DNA from: Deltaproteobacteria bacterium
GTDB taxonomy: Bacteria > Desulfobacterota > Dissulfuribacteria > Dissulfuribacterales > JALVPX01
Direction: 5' to 3'
Assembly: GCA_027061625.1 (NCBI GenBank)
Contig: JAMOVF010000046.1
Coordinates: 1 to 12,217 of the forward strand
DNA: 12,217 nucleotides
Numbering within the stretch: the first letter of the stretch is position 1; every line of letters starts with the position of its first letter. The notes below the pieces were generated by a model. The model did not search any database and was not told the DNA's origin. It saw only the letters and a program-made list of their open reading frames with translations. The position numbers were made by a program, and so were the translations under genes. Shown piece by piece: positions 1-6,722 of the stretch.

Positions 1-1
1 A

Positions 2-259
2 GGTGCACCCGCACCTAAAACGATATTATTAACGCAAAACCTGCCTCCAGGAACAATTATCATCAAGGCCAGCCCTGTTTACAACAAGTATGACAGAAAG
101 ACTGGCACTGCAACATGGCTGCTGAAGGATATAAAGCCGGGTAAAAAGCTTATCCATTTCCGAACAGAAAAACCCATAACCCCTGGTTCATTGAGCGCTG
201 TTCTCAGATTCAGGGAGCCTAAAAGCGGCAAGGTGGTCCGGATCACGGTCACTCCTTGA
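2..259 (+). CDS. C-terminal end of an unrecognised beta-rich protein (partial)
   Basis: The frame is open from the left edge to a TGA at 257-259 and gives 85 residues; the start lies outside the window. The visible part alternates short hydrophobic strands with Pro/Gly turns and ends in RITVTP. It contains a W-x-L-x-D-I-x-P-G-K pattern (about residues 39-48) followed by a strand, then P-I-T-P-G-S-L-S-A-V. This spacing resembles beta-sandwich domains of bacterial surface or secreted proteins (DUF11/Ig-like repeats), but the match is by eye and weak. The next gene follows after 63 bases on the same strand. I do not recognise the protein and assign no function. That it is real coding sequence is supported by the uninterrupted frame, sensible amino-acid composition and lack of a better overlapping frame. 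Confidence 0.6.
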   Translation, partial: GAPAPKTILLTQNLPPGTIIIKASPVYNKYDRKTGTATWLLKDIKPGKKLIHFRTEKPITPGSLSAVLRFREPKSGKVVRITVTP

Positions 260-322
260 ATTCCCCAAAAAACTGCTCAATAGCTAGAGACTCTTAATAG
301 ATCAGTGCCACATTAATCAGCC

Positions 323-2941
323 ATGTCAATTTGCAGCCAAAACGGCCTTATAAAAGAGGTTGAAAGATCAATATTGCCCCTAGTGCGCAAACCTGGGCGT
401 TATCTCGGCACCGAAGTCAACAGGGCATGCAGACCTTGGGAAGATGCCATGATCAGATTCTGCCTGCTCTTTCCAGACCTCTATGAGATAGGCATGTCTC
501 ATCTGGGCCTGCACATACTCTATTCCATCATAAACAGCACATCTTGGGCCTTGGCGGACCGTGCCTATTGCCCAGATACAGACATGGAACAAAGGCTAAG
601 AGAAAAAAATATACCGCTTTGGGGCCTTGAAACTGGCAGAAGCCTCAAAGAATTTGATGTTTTAGCCATCACTCTTCCATATGAGCTCTGTTATTCAAAT
701 ATCCTCACCATGCTGGATCTGGGGGAAATACCATTTCTATCAGAGGAAAGAGTGAAAGGCGAATGGCCCATTATCCTAGGCGGAGGAAGCTGCTCAGTGC
801 AGCCAGAGCCTGTGGCTGATTTCTTTGATGCTGTTTTGGTGGGAGATGGTGAGGAAAAGATTATTGAAATAGGCAGATTTATAAAGGAAGCAAAGGGACA
901 AAAGCTCCCAAAGGATGAAATCCTTTACCAGCTTTCCCAGATTCAAGGCGTCTATGTACCCAGCCTTTACAAACCCATCTATTCTAACGGACTCTTTAAA
1001 GGGATTGAGCCCAAAAGGGCTGATGTACCGCAGATTGTGGAAAGGGCCATTGTTCCAGACCTTGAAAAGGCCCCTTTTCCATCCCGCCCGCTGCTCCCCA
1101 CGGTTAATATTGTGCATGACAGACTGGGCCTTGAAATCGCTAGAGGCTGCACCAGGGGATGCAGATTCTGTCAGGCAGGCATCACCTACAGGCCAGTAAG
1201 GGAACGGCCCCTCTCCACAGTGCTTGAAATGGCTGAAAAAGGCCTTGATTCAACTGGCTGGGAAGAACTCTCGCTGCTCTCCCTTTCTACAGGCGATTAT
1301 AGCTGCATTACAACTCTCATTGAGGCCCTTACCACCAAATATCTTCCACAGAAAACGGCTGTTTCACTGCCCTCCCTCCGTGTTGGCACCTTGACTCCCA
1401 GGATCATGGAACTAATACGCGGAATAAGGAAAACAGGCTTCACCCTTGCACCAGAAGCGGGCAGCGAGCGGCTTAGAAAGGTAATTAACAAGGGCATAAC
1501 TGAAGAAGATCTCCTGGATACAGCAGAAGAGGTCTTCAGCCATGGATGGAACAACATAAAGCTCTATTTTATGATAGGCCTTCCCACCGAGACCTTGGAT
1601 GACCTTGCGGCCATTGCTGAACTGGCAAGAAAGGTGCTTGCCAGGGCAAAAAGGGGACAGGTGACTATAAGCATAGGGACATTTGTTCCTAAACCCCACA
1701 CGCCTTTTCAGTGGGAGGGCCAGATAAGTGAGGAGGAGTCTAGGGAGTGCCTTCGATTCCTGAAAAGGAATCTAGGCTCCAGGGCCATAAAAATGAAGTG
1801 GCATGAACCGCGCCAAAGCTTTCTGGAAGGCGTGTTTTCCAGGGGGGACAGGCGCCTGGGCAATGTGCTCCAAAGGGCATGGCGTAAAGGGGCAAGGCTG
1901 GATGCCTGGACAGACCGCCTTGATACGACCCTTTATATGGAAGCTGCCAAGGAGGAAGGGCTGGACATAAAGGCCTATTTGTTGGAGCGTGATCTTCACG
2001 GCCCGCTTCCCTGGGACCATATCAGCATGGGAGTCAAGAAGGACTTCCTGCAATCTGAAAGGCAAAGGGCGTGGGAGCTGGCCTATACCAGCGACTGCCG
2101 CAGAAATAAGTGCCACAAGTGCGGTGTGTGCGATTTTAAGCAAATAAGGCCAGTGGTCCAAAAAAAATGTCTAGATCGAATCAAAGAACATAGCAGCTCT
2201 TTGGAGGAAAAGAGCAAAACAGCTCAAATAAGCACCATTTTGCTAACCTATTCCAAACTCGGAGCTGCAAGATTTCTTGGTCACTTAGACACATTGCATA
2301 CCTTTCACCGAGCCATAAGGAGGGCACGCATCCCAGTTGCCTATTCCCAGGGCTTTCATCCCATGCCCAAGGTCTCCTTTGGCCAACCAATCCCTTTGGG
2401 AACTGAAAGCCTGGCAGAACAGGCAGCCATCATGGTGACAGAGCCTGTTGATATACAAGAATTGGCAGACTCATTGAACCAGACAATACCTGAAGGTCTT
2501 TACATTGAAGAGGCCGCAGTTGCAGCTGGCAAAAAGGCCATAAAAGAGGCCGCGGTTACTCACTATCTGATTCTGCCCTGGCGTGGAAATAATGAAAAAA
2601 TGGCTGAAGCCCTGAACATATTCCAAGATTCCCCTGAATGGATGGTAGAAATAACAAGAAAAGGCAAGACATTGTCTTTAAATGCCAAAGAAATGTTCTG
2701 TGATGTCCAATTGGTTAACCCTGAAGATATAGACCAAGAAATAAGAAACAGATGGAAGCCTGCCCGGGAAGCCCTGGAAAAATCCCAATTCTTGTTGGCT
2801 CTTTCGCTAAAACATAAGGATACCGCCCAGATCAAACCCACAGAATTTATAAAAACATTGTTAAGCCTTTCTGATGAAGAGATGAAACTGAGCAGGATCC
2901 TTAAGATTGGCCAGGAAAGACCTCTTGGAGAGTTTTTATAG
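323..2941 (+). CDS. Radical SAM protein fused to a DUF2344 domain (TIGR03960 + TIGR03936 type)
   Basis: An 872-residue protein of an uncharacterised family. The N-terminal part (about 40-200) looks like the cobalamin-binding-type fold found ahead of many radical SAM cores, with ILGGGSCSVQPEP and VGDGEE; I see no DxHxxG cobalamin motif. The radical SAM core follows, with the 4Fe-4S motif C276-x3-C280-x2-C283 (RGCTRGCRFCQAG). A second cysteine group, C592, C597, C600 and C603 (CHKCGVCD), closes this half and could hold another cluster or a metal. From about residue 636 to the end is DUF2344 (YSKLGAARFLGHLD, SQGFHPMPKVSFG). These two modules are known as either neighbouring genes or a fusion; here they are fused. 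The ATG at 323 fits the family N-terminus (residues 10-30), although no clear Shine-Dalgarno precedes it. The last 41 bases overlap the convergent substrate-binding gene. The family's reaction is, as far as I know, not established; a role in RNA modification would be a guess. Confidence 0.93.
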   Translation: MSICSQNGLIKEVERSILPLVRKPGRYLGTEVNRACRPWEDAMIRFCLLFPDLYEIGMSHLGLHILYSIINSTSWALADRAYCPDTDMEQRLREKNIPLWGLETGRSLKEFDVLAITLPYELCYSNILTMLDLGEIPFLSEERVKGEWPIILGGGSCSVQPEPVADFFDAVLVGDGEEKIIEIGRFIKEAKGQKLPKDEILYQLSQIQGVYVPSLYKPIYSNGLFKGIEPKRADVPQIVERAIVPDLEKAPFPSRPLLPTVNIVHDRLGLEIARGCTRGCRFCQAGITYRPVRERPLSTVLEMAEKGLDSTGWEELSLLSLSTGDYSCITTLIEALTTKYLPQKTAVSLPSLRVGTLTPRIMELIRGIRKTGFTLAPEAGSERLRKVINKGITEEDLLDTAEEVFSHGWNNIKLYFMIGLPTETLDDLAAIAELARKVLARAKRGQVTISIGTFVPKPHTPFQWEGQISEEESRECLRFLKRNLGSRAIKMKWHEPRQSFLEGVFSRGDRRLGNVLQRAWRKGARLDAWTDRLDTTLYMEAAKEEGLDIKAYLLERDLHGPLPWDHISMGVKKDFLQSERQRAWELAYTSDCRRNKCHKCGVCDFKQIRPVVQKKCLDRIKEHSSSLEEKSKTAQISTILLTYSKLGAARFLGHLDTLHTFHRAIRRARIPVAYSQGFHPMPKVSFGQPIPLGTESLAEQAAIMVTEPVDIQELADSLNQTIPEGLYIEEAAVAAGKKAIKEAAVTHYLILPWRGNNEKMAEALNIFQDSPEWMVEITRKGKTLSLNAKEMFCDVQLVNPEDIDQEIRNRWKPAREALEKSQFLLALSLKHKDTAQIKPTEFIKTLLSLSDEEMKLSRILKIGQERPLGEFL

Positions 2942-3908
2942 TTATAGCTTTTGTTTTTGGACAAAATGCAGGGTCTATAAGACCGCTTATATCTGCATCT
3001 GAGATCAGCCCCTGCTTTACCATACGCTGTGCCAACTCCTTGAATTCACTTTTACTAGGCACAAATCTGTCAAACACCACCCTGCCCTTTGGTTTAGTTA
3101 GAGCATTTAGTACGATCTTTTTAGGTTGCCCCCACCACTTTGAGGCAATGGATGCAGCCTCTTCTAAATGATCCCTGGCCCACAGCCCAGCCCTTGCAGC
3201 AGCCTCAATTAAAAGACGGGCATCTTTGCTGTTTTTTTCCAGATAGTTGGTACTGATTACCATTACATTGCATATAAAGCCTGGCCAAAATTCTTCCACC
3301 CGGAATAATGTTTTTGCATTGCCAGCTGCTAGGCCTTGAGCTGCAAATGGCTCTCCCACAAAATAGGCATCTAATCCGCCGGCAACCAAGGCTGAGGCCA
3401 TATCTGGAGGATTCATCTCTACAAGATGGAGCGAATCGCCAATTCCAAAACGGTGAGCCAACTCCCTCAAGAGGATGTAGTGGCCGGAAAAACGCAGAGG
3501 AACGGCCACTGTACCACCAGCCAAATCAGCAAAAGTCTGTATGCCTGCCCTTGCCACCAAGGTGGATTCATGCCTGTTACCCACATAGCACAACTTTATC
3601 CCAACACCTTGCTGCCTTAAGGCAATGGCAAGGGGGGCAATAATAAAGGCTATATCAAGCTGCTCATTTCTCAAGGCGTCTGCCATGTCTGCAAAGGATG
3701 AAAACCTTATTGCATTTATGCTCACCTTACCATTTTGAGCGGCTGCCTCTGCCATTATCGGCACAGAAAGATTCGAAATAACCGGCATATAGCCGATTTT
3801 TACACAATCTATATGCTCATCCCGGCAATTCAAGAAATAGTGGGCAACGGAAATAAAAATCACCCACGCAACAACTCCAACGGCAGTTTTAAGCCATGGC
3901 GATTTCAT
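2901..3908 (-). CDS. NMT1/SsuA-type substrate-binding protein, membrane-anchored
   Basis: A 335-residue periplasmic binding protein of the nitrate/sulfonate/taurine/thiamine-precursor (NMT1/THI5-like) superfamily. Residues 1-25 are a basic start plus one hydrophobic segment (TAVGVVAWVIFISVAHYF) that acts as a signal or uncleaved anchor; the nearby cysteine (FLNC) is a poor lipobox. The fold begins at VKIGYMPVISNLSVP (about 36-50). ADALRNEQLDIAFIIAPLA (76-94) and ALVAGGLDAYFVGEPF (about 173-188) are the two typical family signatures. The substrate cannot be told from this. I chose the ATG at 3908 because AGGA lies 7 bases upstream; an in-frame TTG at 3938 would overlap the preceding gene. It follows the HDOD gene after 26 bases, so the two are probably cotranscribed. 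No permease or ATPase gene is in the window, so it may serve a distant transporter or act as a sensor. Its last 13 codons lie inside the convergent radical SAM gene. Confidence 0.88.
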   Translation of the reverse strand: MKSPWLKTAVGVVAWVIFISVAHYFLNCRDEHIDCVKIGYMPVISNLSVPIMAEAAAQNGKVSINAIRFSSFADMADALRNEQLDIAFIIAPLAIALRQQGVGIKLCYVGNRHESTLVARAGIQTFADLAGGTVAVPLRFSGHYILLRELAHRFGIGDSLHLVEMNPPDMASALVAGGLDAYFVGEPFAAQGLAAGNAKTLFRVEEFWPGFICNVMVISTNYLEKNSKDARLLIEAAARAGLWARDHLEEAASIASKWWGQPKKIVLNALTKPKGRVVFDRFVPSKSEFKELAQRMVKQGLISDADISGLIDPAFCPKTKAITIKTLQEVFPGQS

Positions 3909-3934
3909 GCCTTGATCCTGATACTGCAAATTTA

Positions 3935-4888
3935 TCAACCATTAGCACAGGCCTCATCCTGCCAATCAAGATAATTCTCCTTTGGAGGGCGTGGAAAACA
4001 TTCCCCAACTCTCGTTTTAATGCCAAAGGCCCCTGCTGTTTCCTGGAACATCTCCCTGCTCTTTTCAAGGACCACTGCCAAATCAGCCTTGCTAAGGCCC
4101 AGCTTTGTACCTTCTCGGCTGAAAGGAACAAAATCTGGTTCACAGCTAAGGGAAGAAGGTATCAAGGCCGAAAGCGCCACAGCTGCAGGTGCGCCATCAT
4201 GAAGCTCTAGTTTTTTTAAGGCATCAACATCAAACACATGCATCCCTACGCAACAAACTAATATATCCGGCAATTGCCATTGGGAAGCAATCCACGCAGC
4301 TGCCTGGGCATGATCCCATGAAAGCATCTCCCGCTCCACACTGCTGAGACGCCTACCCTGAGCTGCCGCCTTGGAAAAGACCTTGCCATATGACTTCCAC
4401 CAATCTTTGAGCAATACTGGAATCGCTATATCCTGAAGGAGCCCGCCAATAAAGGCCTCATCTGCCTCCATTCCTTTAATTGCAGCAATTTCCCGGGCGG
4501 CCAAGGCCCGGAAAAGGGAATCAGACCAGAAGGCCTCTTGATCAAGATCCCTATTTTGGGGGTCTTTTACTGCTTCAATTACAGCATTTGCCAAAACAAT
4601 CTTTTCAATGGTCTTAAGGCCAAGTATGGATACAGCCTTTTTTATGCTGCTTACCTGGCTGGGAAGCCCAAACATTGCAGAATTTACCACCCGCAGCACC
4701 TGCACAGCCAGGCCTGAATCGCTTTCAATAACCAGGCCTATCTCATGGAGCGTTGCCTCTCCTCCCTTAATGAGCTCAAGGAGATGCACTGCTGCATTGG
4801 GCAAAGGAGGCACATCCAGCCCCTTGAAAATCTTATTAAAATCTCCAGATGTCAGAGCTGCATATTCTTTAATCTTTTTCAAAATCAT
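3935..4888 (-). CDS. HDOD domain signalling protein
   Basis: A 317-residue soluble protein. Residues about 20-215 form an HDOD domain: PPLPNAAVHLLELI, ESDSGLAVQVLRVVNSAMFG and SSIKKAVSILGLKTIEKIV are its classic helices. HDOD proteins are HD-superfamily relatives that usually lack phosphohydrolase activity and act as scaffolds or regulators in two-component and cyclic-di-GMP pathways. The HD signature is eroded here: the usual W-x-H-S is W-S-D-S and the usual G-L-L-H-D-I-G reads GLLQDIA, so catalysis is unlikely. The C-terminal 90 residues (PAAVALSALIPSSL to the end) match no domain I recognise; no GGDEF, EAL or receiver domain is attached. The ATG at 4888 has AAGGGA upstream at about 6 bases. 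The gene is first of an apparent two-gene unit with the substrate-binding protein and is divergent from the HPP gene across 52 bases. Confidence 0.9.
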   Translation of the reverse strand: MILKKIKEYAALTSGDFNKIFKGLDVPPLPNAAVHLLELIKGGEATLHEIGLVIESDSGLAVQVLRVVNSAMFGLPSQVSSIKKAVSILGLKTIEKIVLANAVIEAVKDPQNRDLDQEAFWSDSLFRALAAREIAAIKGMEADEAFIGGLLQDIAIPVLLKDWWKSYGKVFSKAAAQGRRLSSVEREMLSWDHAQAAAWIASQWQLPDILVCCVGMHVFDVDALKKLELHDGAPAAVALSALIPSSLSCEPDFVPFSREGTKLGLSKADLAVVLEKSREMFQETAGAFGIKTRVGECFPRPPKENYLDWQDEACANG

Positions 4889-4940
4889 CTCTTTTCCCTT
4901 TTATGCCGATGAAATTCACAAACAGAAAGTCAAAAAAAAC
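4889..4940. promoter_or_regulatory. Short divergent promoter region between HDOD and HPP genes
   Basis: These 52 bases separate the starts of two divergent genes, so promoters for both must lie here or extend into the coding ends. The stretch is AT-rich and includes an A8 run just before the HPP start. Read on the minus strand it contains TTGACT followed by a CATAAA-like element, but their spacing (22 bases) is too long for a standard sigma-70 promoter, so I do not assign -35 and -10 boxes. No clear palindromic operator is visible. Confidence 0.4.
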
Positions 4941-5681
4941 ATGAGAGAAACTAAAAACCTCAAAAAAATATTTGATTCATTGCTATGGCACGCAAGCAAG
5001 GCCTCAAGAGCCAGATTCTGGTATGCCGCCACCAAAATGGATTTAAAAAAGGTGGCAGCCCTTTATGTACTCATCGGCACAACGCTCTGCATGATTACCG
5101 TGGGTGTGGCTTCCAGCATCACCTCATGGGCCTTGATTTTTCCAGGTTTGGGCCCGACAGCTATGCTGATCTTTTATGCGCCTCAATCAGAAATGGCCAG
5201 TCCCAGGAATGCCCTCCTAAGCCATCTGATGTCAGCTGCTGTCGGGCTCTTTTGTTTTGAGATAATTAAGGCCGCTTTAGATGGCAAAATTGCTTTAGAT
5301 CCGCCTGGGTTCGCCCTCATAAGCGCCATGACCATTGCCCTTGGCATTTCTGGCTTAATTATGGTCCTCTTTGACCTGCTCCATCCACCAGCAGCTTCTA
5401 CAGCACTGGTGGGCGCTATGGGAATGTTTTCCCACTGGTATGACCTTCCTGTGATGATGGCTGCCCTGTTGCTGCTATGCTCACAAGGTTATCTGATACA
5501 TAAACTGGCAGGAGTAAAATACCCCTTATGGAGTGCGCATAGCAAAAGGACCCCTTACCAAATAGATACAGAATTGACGCTTTTTTCCAGTGACAATAGT
5601 GAAAGTGAGCCTTCTAATTATGGAAAGATTGCCAGGAACCTGGTTATGAGGCGCAGCCCAGAAGAGCTCAGCGGCCCATAA
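4941..5681 (+). CDS. HPP family integral membrane protein
   Basis: A 246-residue protein of the HPP family, named for its conserved His-Pro-Pro motif. The family signatures are present in order: FPGLGPTA (67-74), PRNALLSH (88-95) and HPPAAST (148-154). About four to five hydrophobic segments are visible, roughly 37-60, 64-80, 92-110, 122-147 and 168-190, followed by a polar C-terminal tail of about 50 residues. Some cyanobacterial and chloroplast HPP proteins are reported to move nitrite; the substrate here is unknown. The frame stays open upstream to about 4608, but that part runs antisense through the HDOD gene and shows no family similarity, so I start at the ATG at 4941. Its Shine-Dalgarno is weak, and the ATG at 5037 is a possible shorter start. 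Its stop overlaps the convergent polyferredoxin gene by 14 bases. The divergent arrangement with the HDOD/substrate-binding pair is suggestive but not proof of a shared role. Confidence 0.88.
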   Translation: MRETKNLKKIFDSLLWHASKASRARFWYAATKMDLKKVAALYVLIGTTLCMITVGVASSITSWALIFPGLGPTAMLIFYAPQSEMASPRNALLSHLMSAAVGLFCFEIIKAALDGKIALDPPGFALISAMTIALGISGLIMVLFDLLHPPAASTALVGAMGMFSHWYDLPVMMAALLLLCSQGYLIHKLAGVKYPLWSAHSKRTPYQIDTELTLFSSDNSESEPSNYGKIARNLVMRRSPEELSGP

Positions 5682-6711
5682 AGAGCATATAAAATCTTCT
5701 CCACATATAAGCAGGCACATGATTGTCCCAATGGCCTGTTAAAAAAGCTGCCAGCCAGGCTCCTAGAAAAAGCAGGACTACGCCAAGGCCTACAATGTAG
5801 GGATTTAAAGATATTCTGCCTGCTATTACAGGCTCAAGGCACTCTTTTTCAGGACATACCCCTGCACATTCCATGCATCCAATGCATTCAGCCACCCTCA
5901 CACTAGACCTGCTGCTCACATCTATGCCCCCTGGGCATACCTCGCTGCATCTTTTGCAATGGGCGCACTTTTTATCATCCCTGCGCATATAGAGCGGGCT
6001 AAGAAATGCTATGATTCCCAAAAGTGCTCCATAAGGGCATGCAAAACGGCACCAAAAGTTTCTAACAATCAGAGACAAAACAATAAGCCCCGTTAAGACT
6101 AAGAGCGATATTCTTCCTGGCTCAAGAAAAAAGAGGAGCATTTTGCCATCCACAACCAGGTTATAAGGGCTCTTTAAAAAGGCCATTGTCTGCCCAATGT
6201 CCATTTTCCAGAAAATCATGTAGATAAAGAATCCAAGCAGCAGATATTTGATGGAATATAGGGGATAGACATATAAGCCAATAAATTTAAAACCCAGGCC
6301 AATCTTTCTTCCAACCCAATCCAATATTTCAGACAAAAGACCTATTGGACAAATCCAGCCGCAAAATCCCCTGCGGAAAAGGAGTGAAATAGCCAATGCA
6401 GCCAGAAGAATAGTAAGGCCGGCTGGATGAACAAAGTCATATATGCCAGTAAAAATGAATTGTTTAAGCCCAACAAGGGCGCTTATGGGCAAAAAGGCCT
6501 CAACAGAAGGAGGCCTCGGAACATAAATCTGTGACTGCCCAGTGGCCCAAAGGTAGAAATGGTAAAACTTGTATCCAATATAAATTGAGTACAAAGTAAA
6601 AGTGCATTGCACAACCTTTCTGGCAACTGTGAGCCCCTTCCAATCATCCAAAAACAGCACCTTTTTCTCTTTTAATTTATCAACAAATATCATTAAACTT
6701 AAAAGCGGCAA
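5668..6711 (-). CDS. NapH-like 4Fe-4S membrane protein (polyferredoxin), TTG start
   Basis: A 347-residue membrane protein with about five hydrophobic segments. It has the two Cys-Pro motifs of the NapH/MauN/CcoG/NosR-type group, C117-G-W-I-C121-P and C221-R-F-A-C225-P. Two complete 4Fe-4S ferredoxin motifs follow: C249-x2-C252-x2-C255-x3-C259-P and C276-x2-C279-x2-C282-x3-C286-P. The clusters sit between the last two membrane segments and should face the cytoplasm. Such proteins pass electrons between the quinone pool or cytoplasmic donors and an extracytoplasmic enzyme, but no partner oxidoreductase gene is in the window. The TTG at 6711 is preferred because AAGGA lies 5 bases upstream; the in-frame ATG at 6693 is too far from it. 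The gene starts 11 bases after the stop of the TIGR03032/TPR gene, consistent with translational coupling. The specific electron acceptor is unknown. Confidence 0.88.
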   Translation of the reverse strand: MPLLSLMIFVDKLKEKKVLFLDDWKGLTVARKVVQCTFTLYSIYIGYKFYHFYLWATGQSQIYVPRPPSVEAFLPISALVGLKQFIFTGIYDFVHPAGLTILLAALAISLLFRRGFCGWICPIGLLSEILDWVGRKIGLGFKFIGLYVYPLYSIKYLLLGFFIYMIFWKMDIGQTMAFLKSPYNLVVDGKMLLFFLEPGRISLLVLTGLIVLSLIVRNFWCRFACPYGALLGIIAFLSPLYMRRDDKKCAHCKRCSEVCPGGIDVSSRSSVRVAECIGCMECAGVCPEKECLEPVIAGRISLNPYIVGLGVVLLFLGAWLAAFLTGHWDNHVPAYMWRRFYMLFMGR

Positions 6712-6716
6712 AACTT

Positions 6717-6721
6717 TCCTT
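6717..6721 (-). promoter_or_regulatory. Ribosome binding site that supports a TTG start
   Basis: On the minus strand AAGGA sits one base after the stop codon of the preceding gene (TAA at 6725-6723) and 5 bases before the TTG at 6711-6709. This spacing is ideal for the TTG and too long (about 23 bases) for the ATG at 6693. The arrangement also suggests that ribosomes ending the upstream gene reinitiate here. Confidence 0.65.
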
Positions 6722-6722
6722 G

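Noticed and set aside
260..322. Promoter or terminator in the 63-base gap before the radical SAM gene
   Set aside because: No hairpin with a T run and no well-spaced -35/-10 pair; the gap may simply lie within an operon.
794..2390. Several minus-strand open frames of 70-130 codons inside the radical SAM gene
   Set aside because: All are antisense shadows of a clear family member, with composition typical of reverse-frame translation and no ribosome sites I could support.
3909..3938. TTG start at 3938 for the substrate-binding protein
   Set aside because: It would overlap the end of the HDOD gene and add ten polar residues before the signal/anchor segment; the ATG at 3908 has AGGA at good spacing.
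4608..4940. Open frame that would extend the HPP protein by 111 residues at its N-terminus
   Set aside because: It runs antisense through the well-supported HDOD gene, shows no HPP-family similarity and lacks a ribosome site; HPP proteins start close to the first membrane helix.
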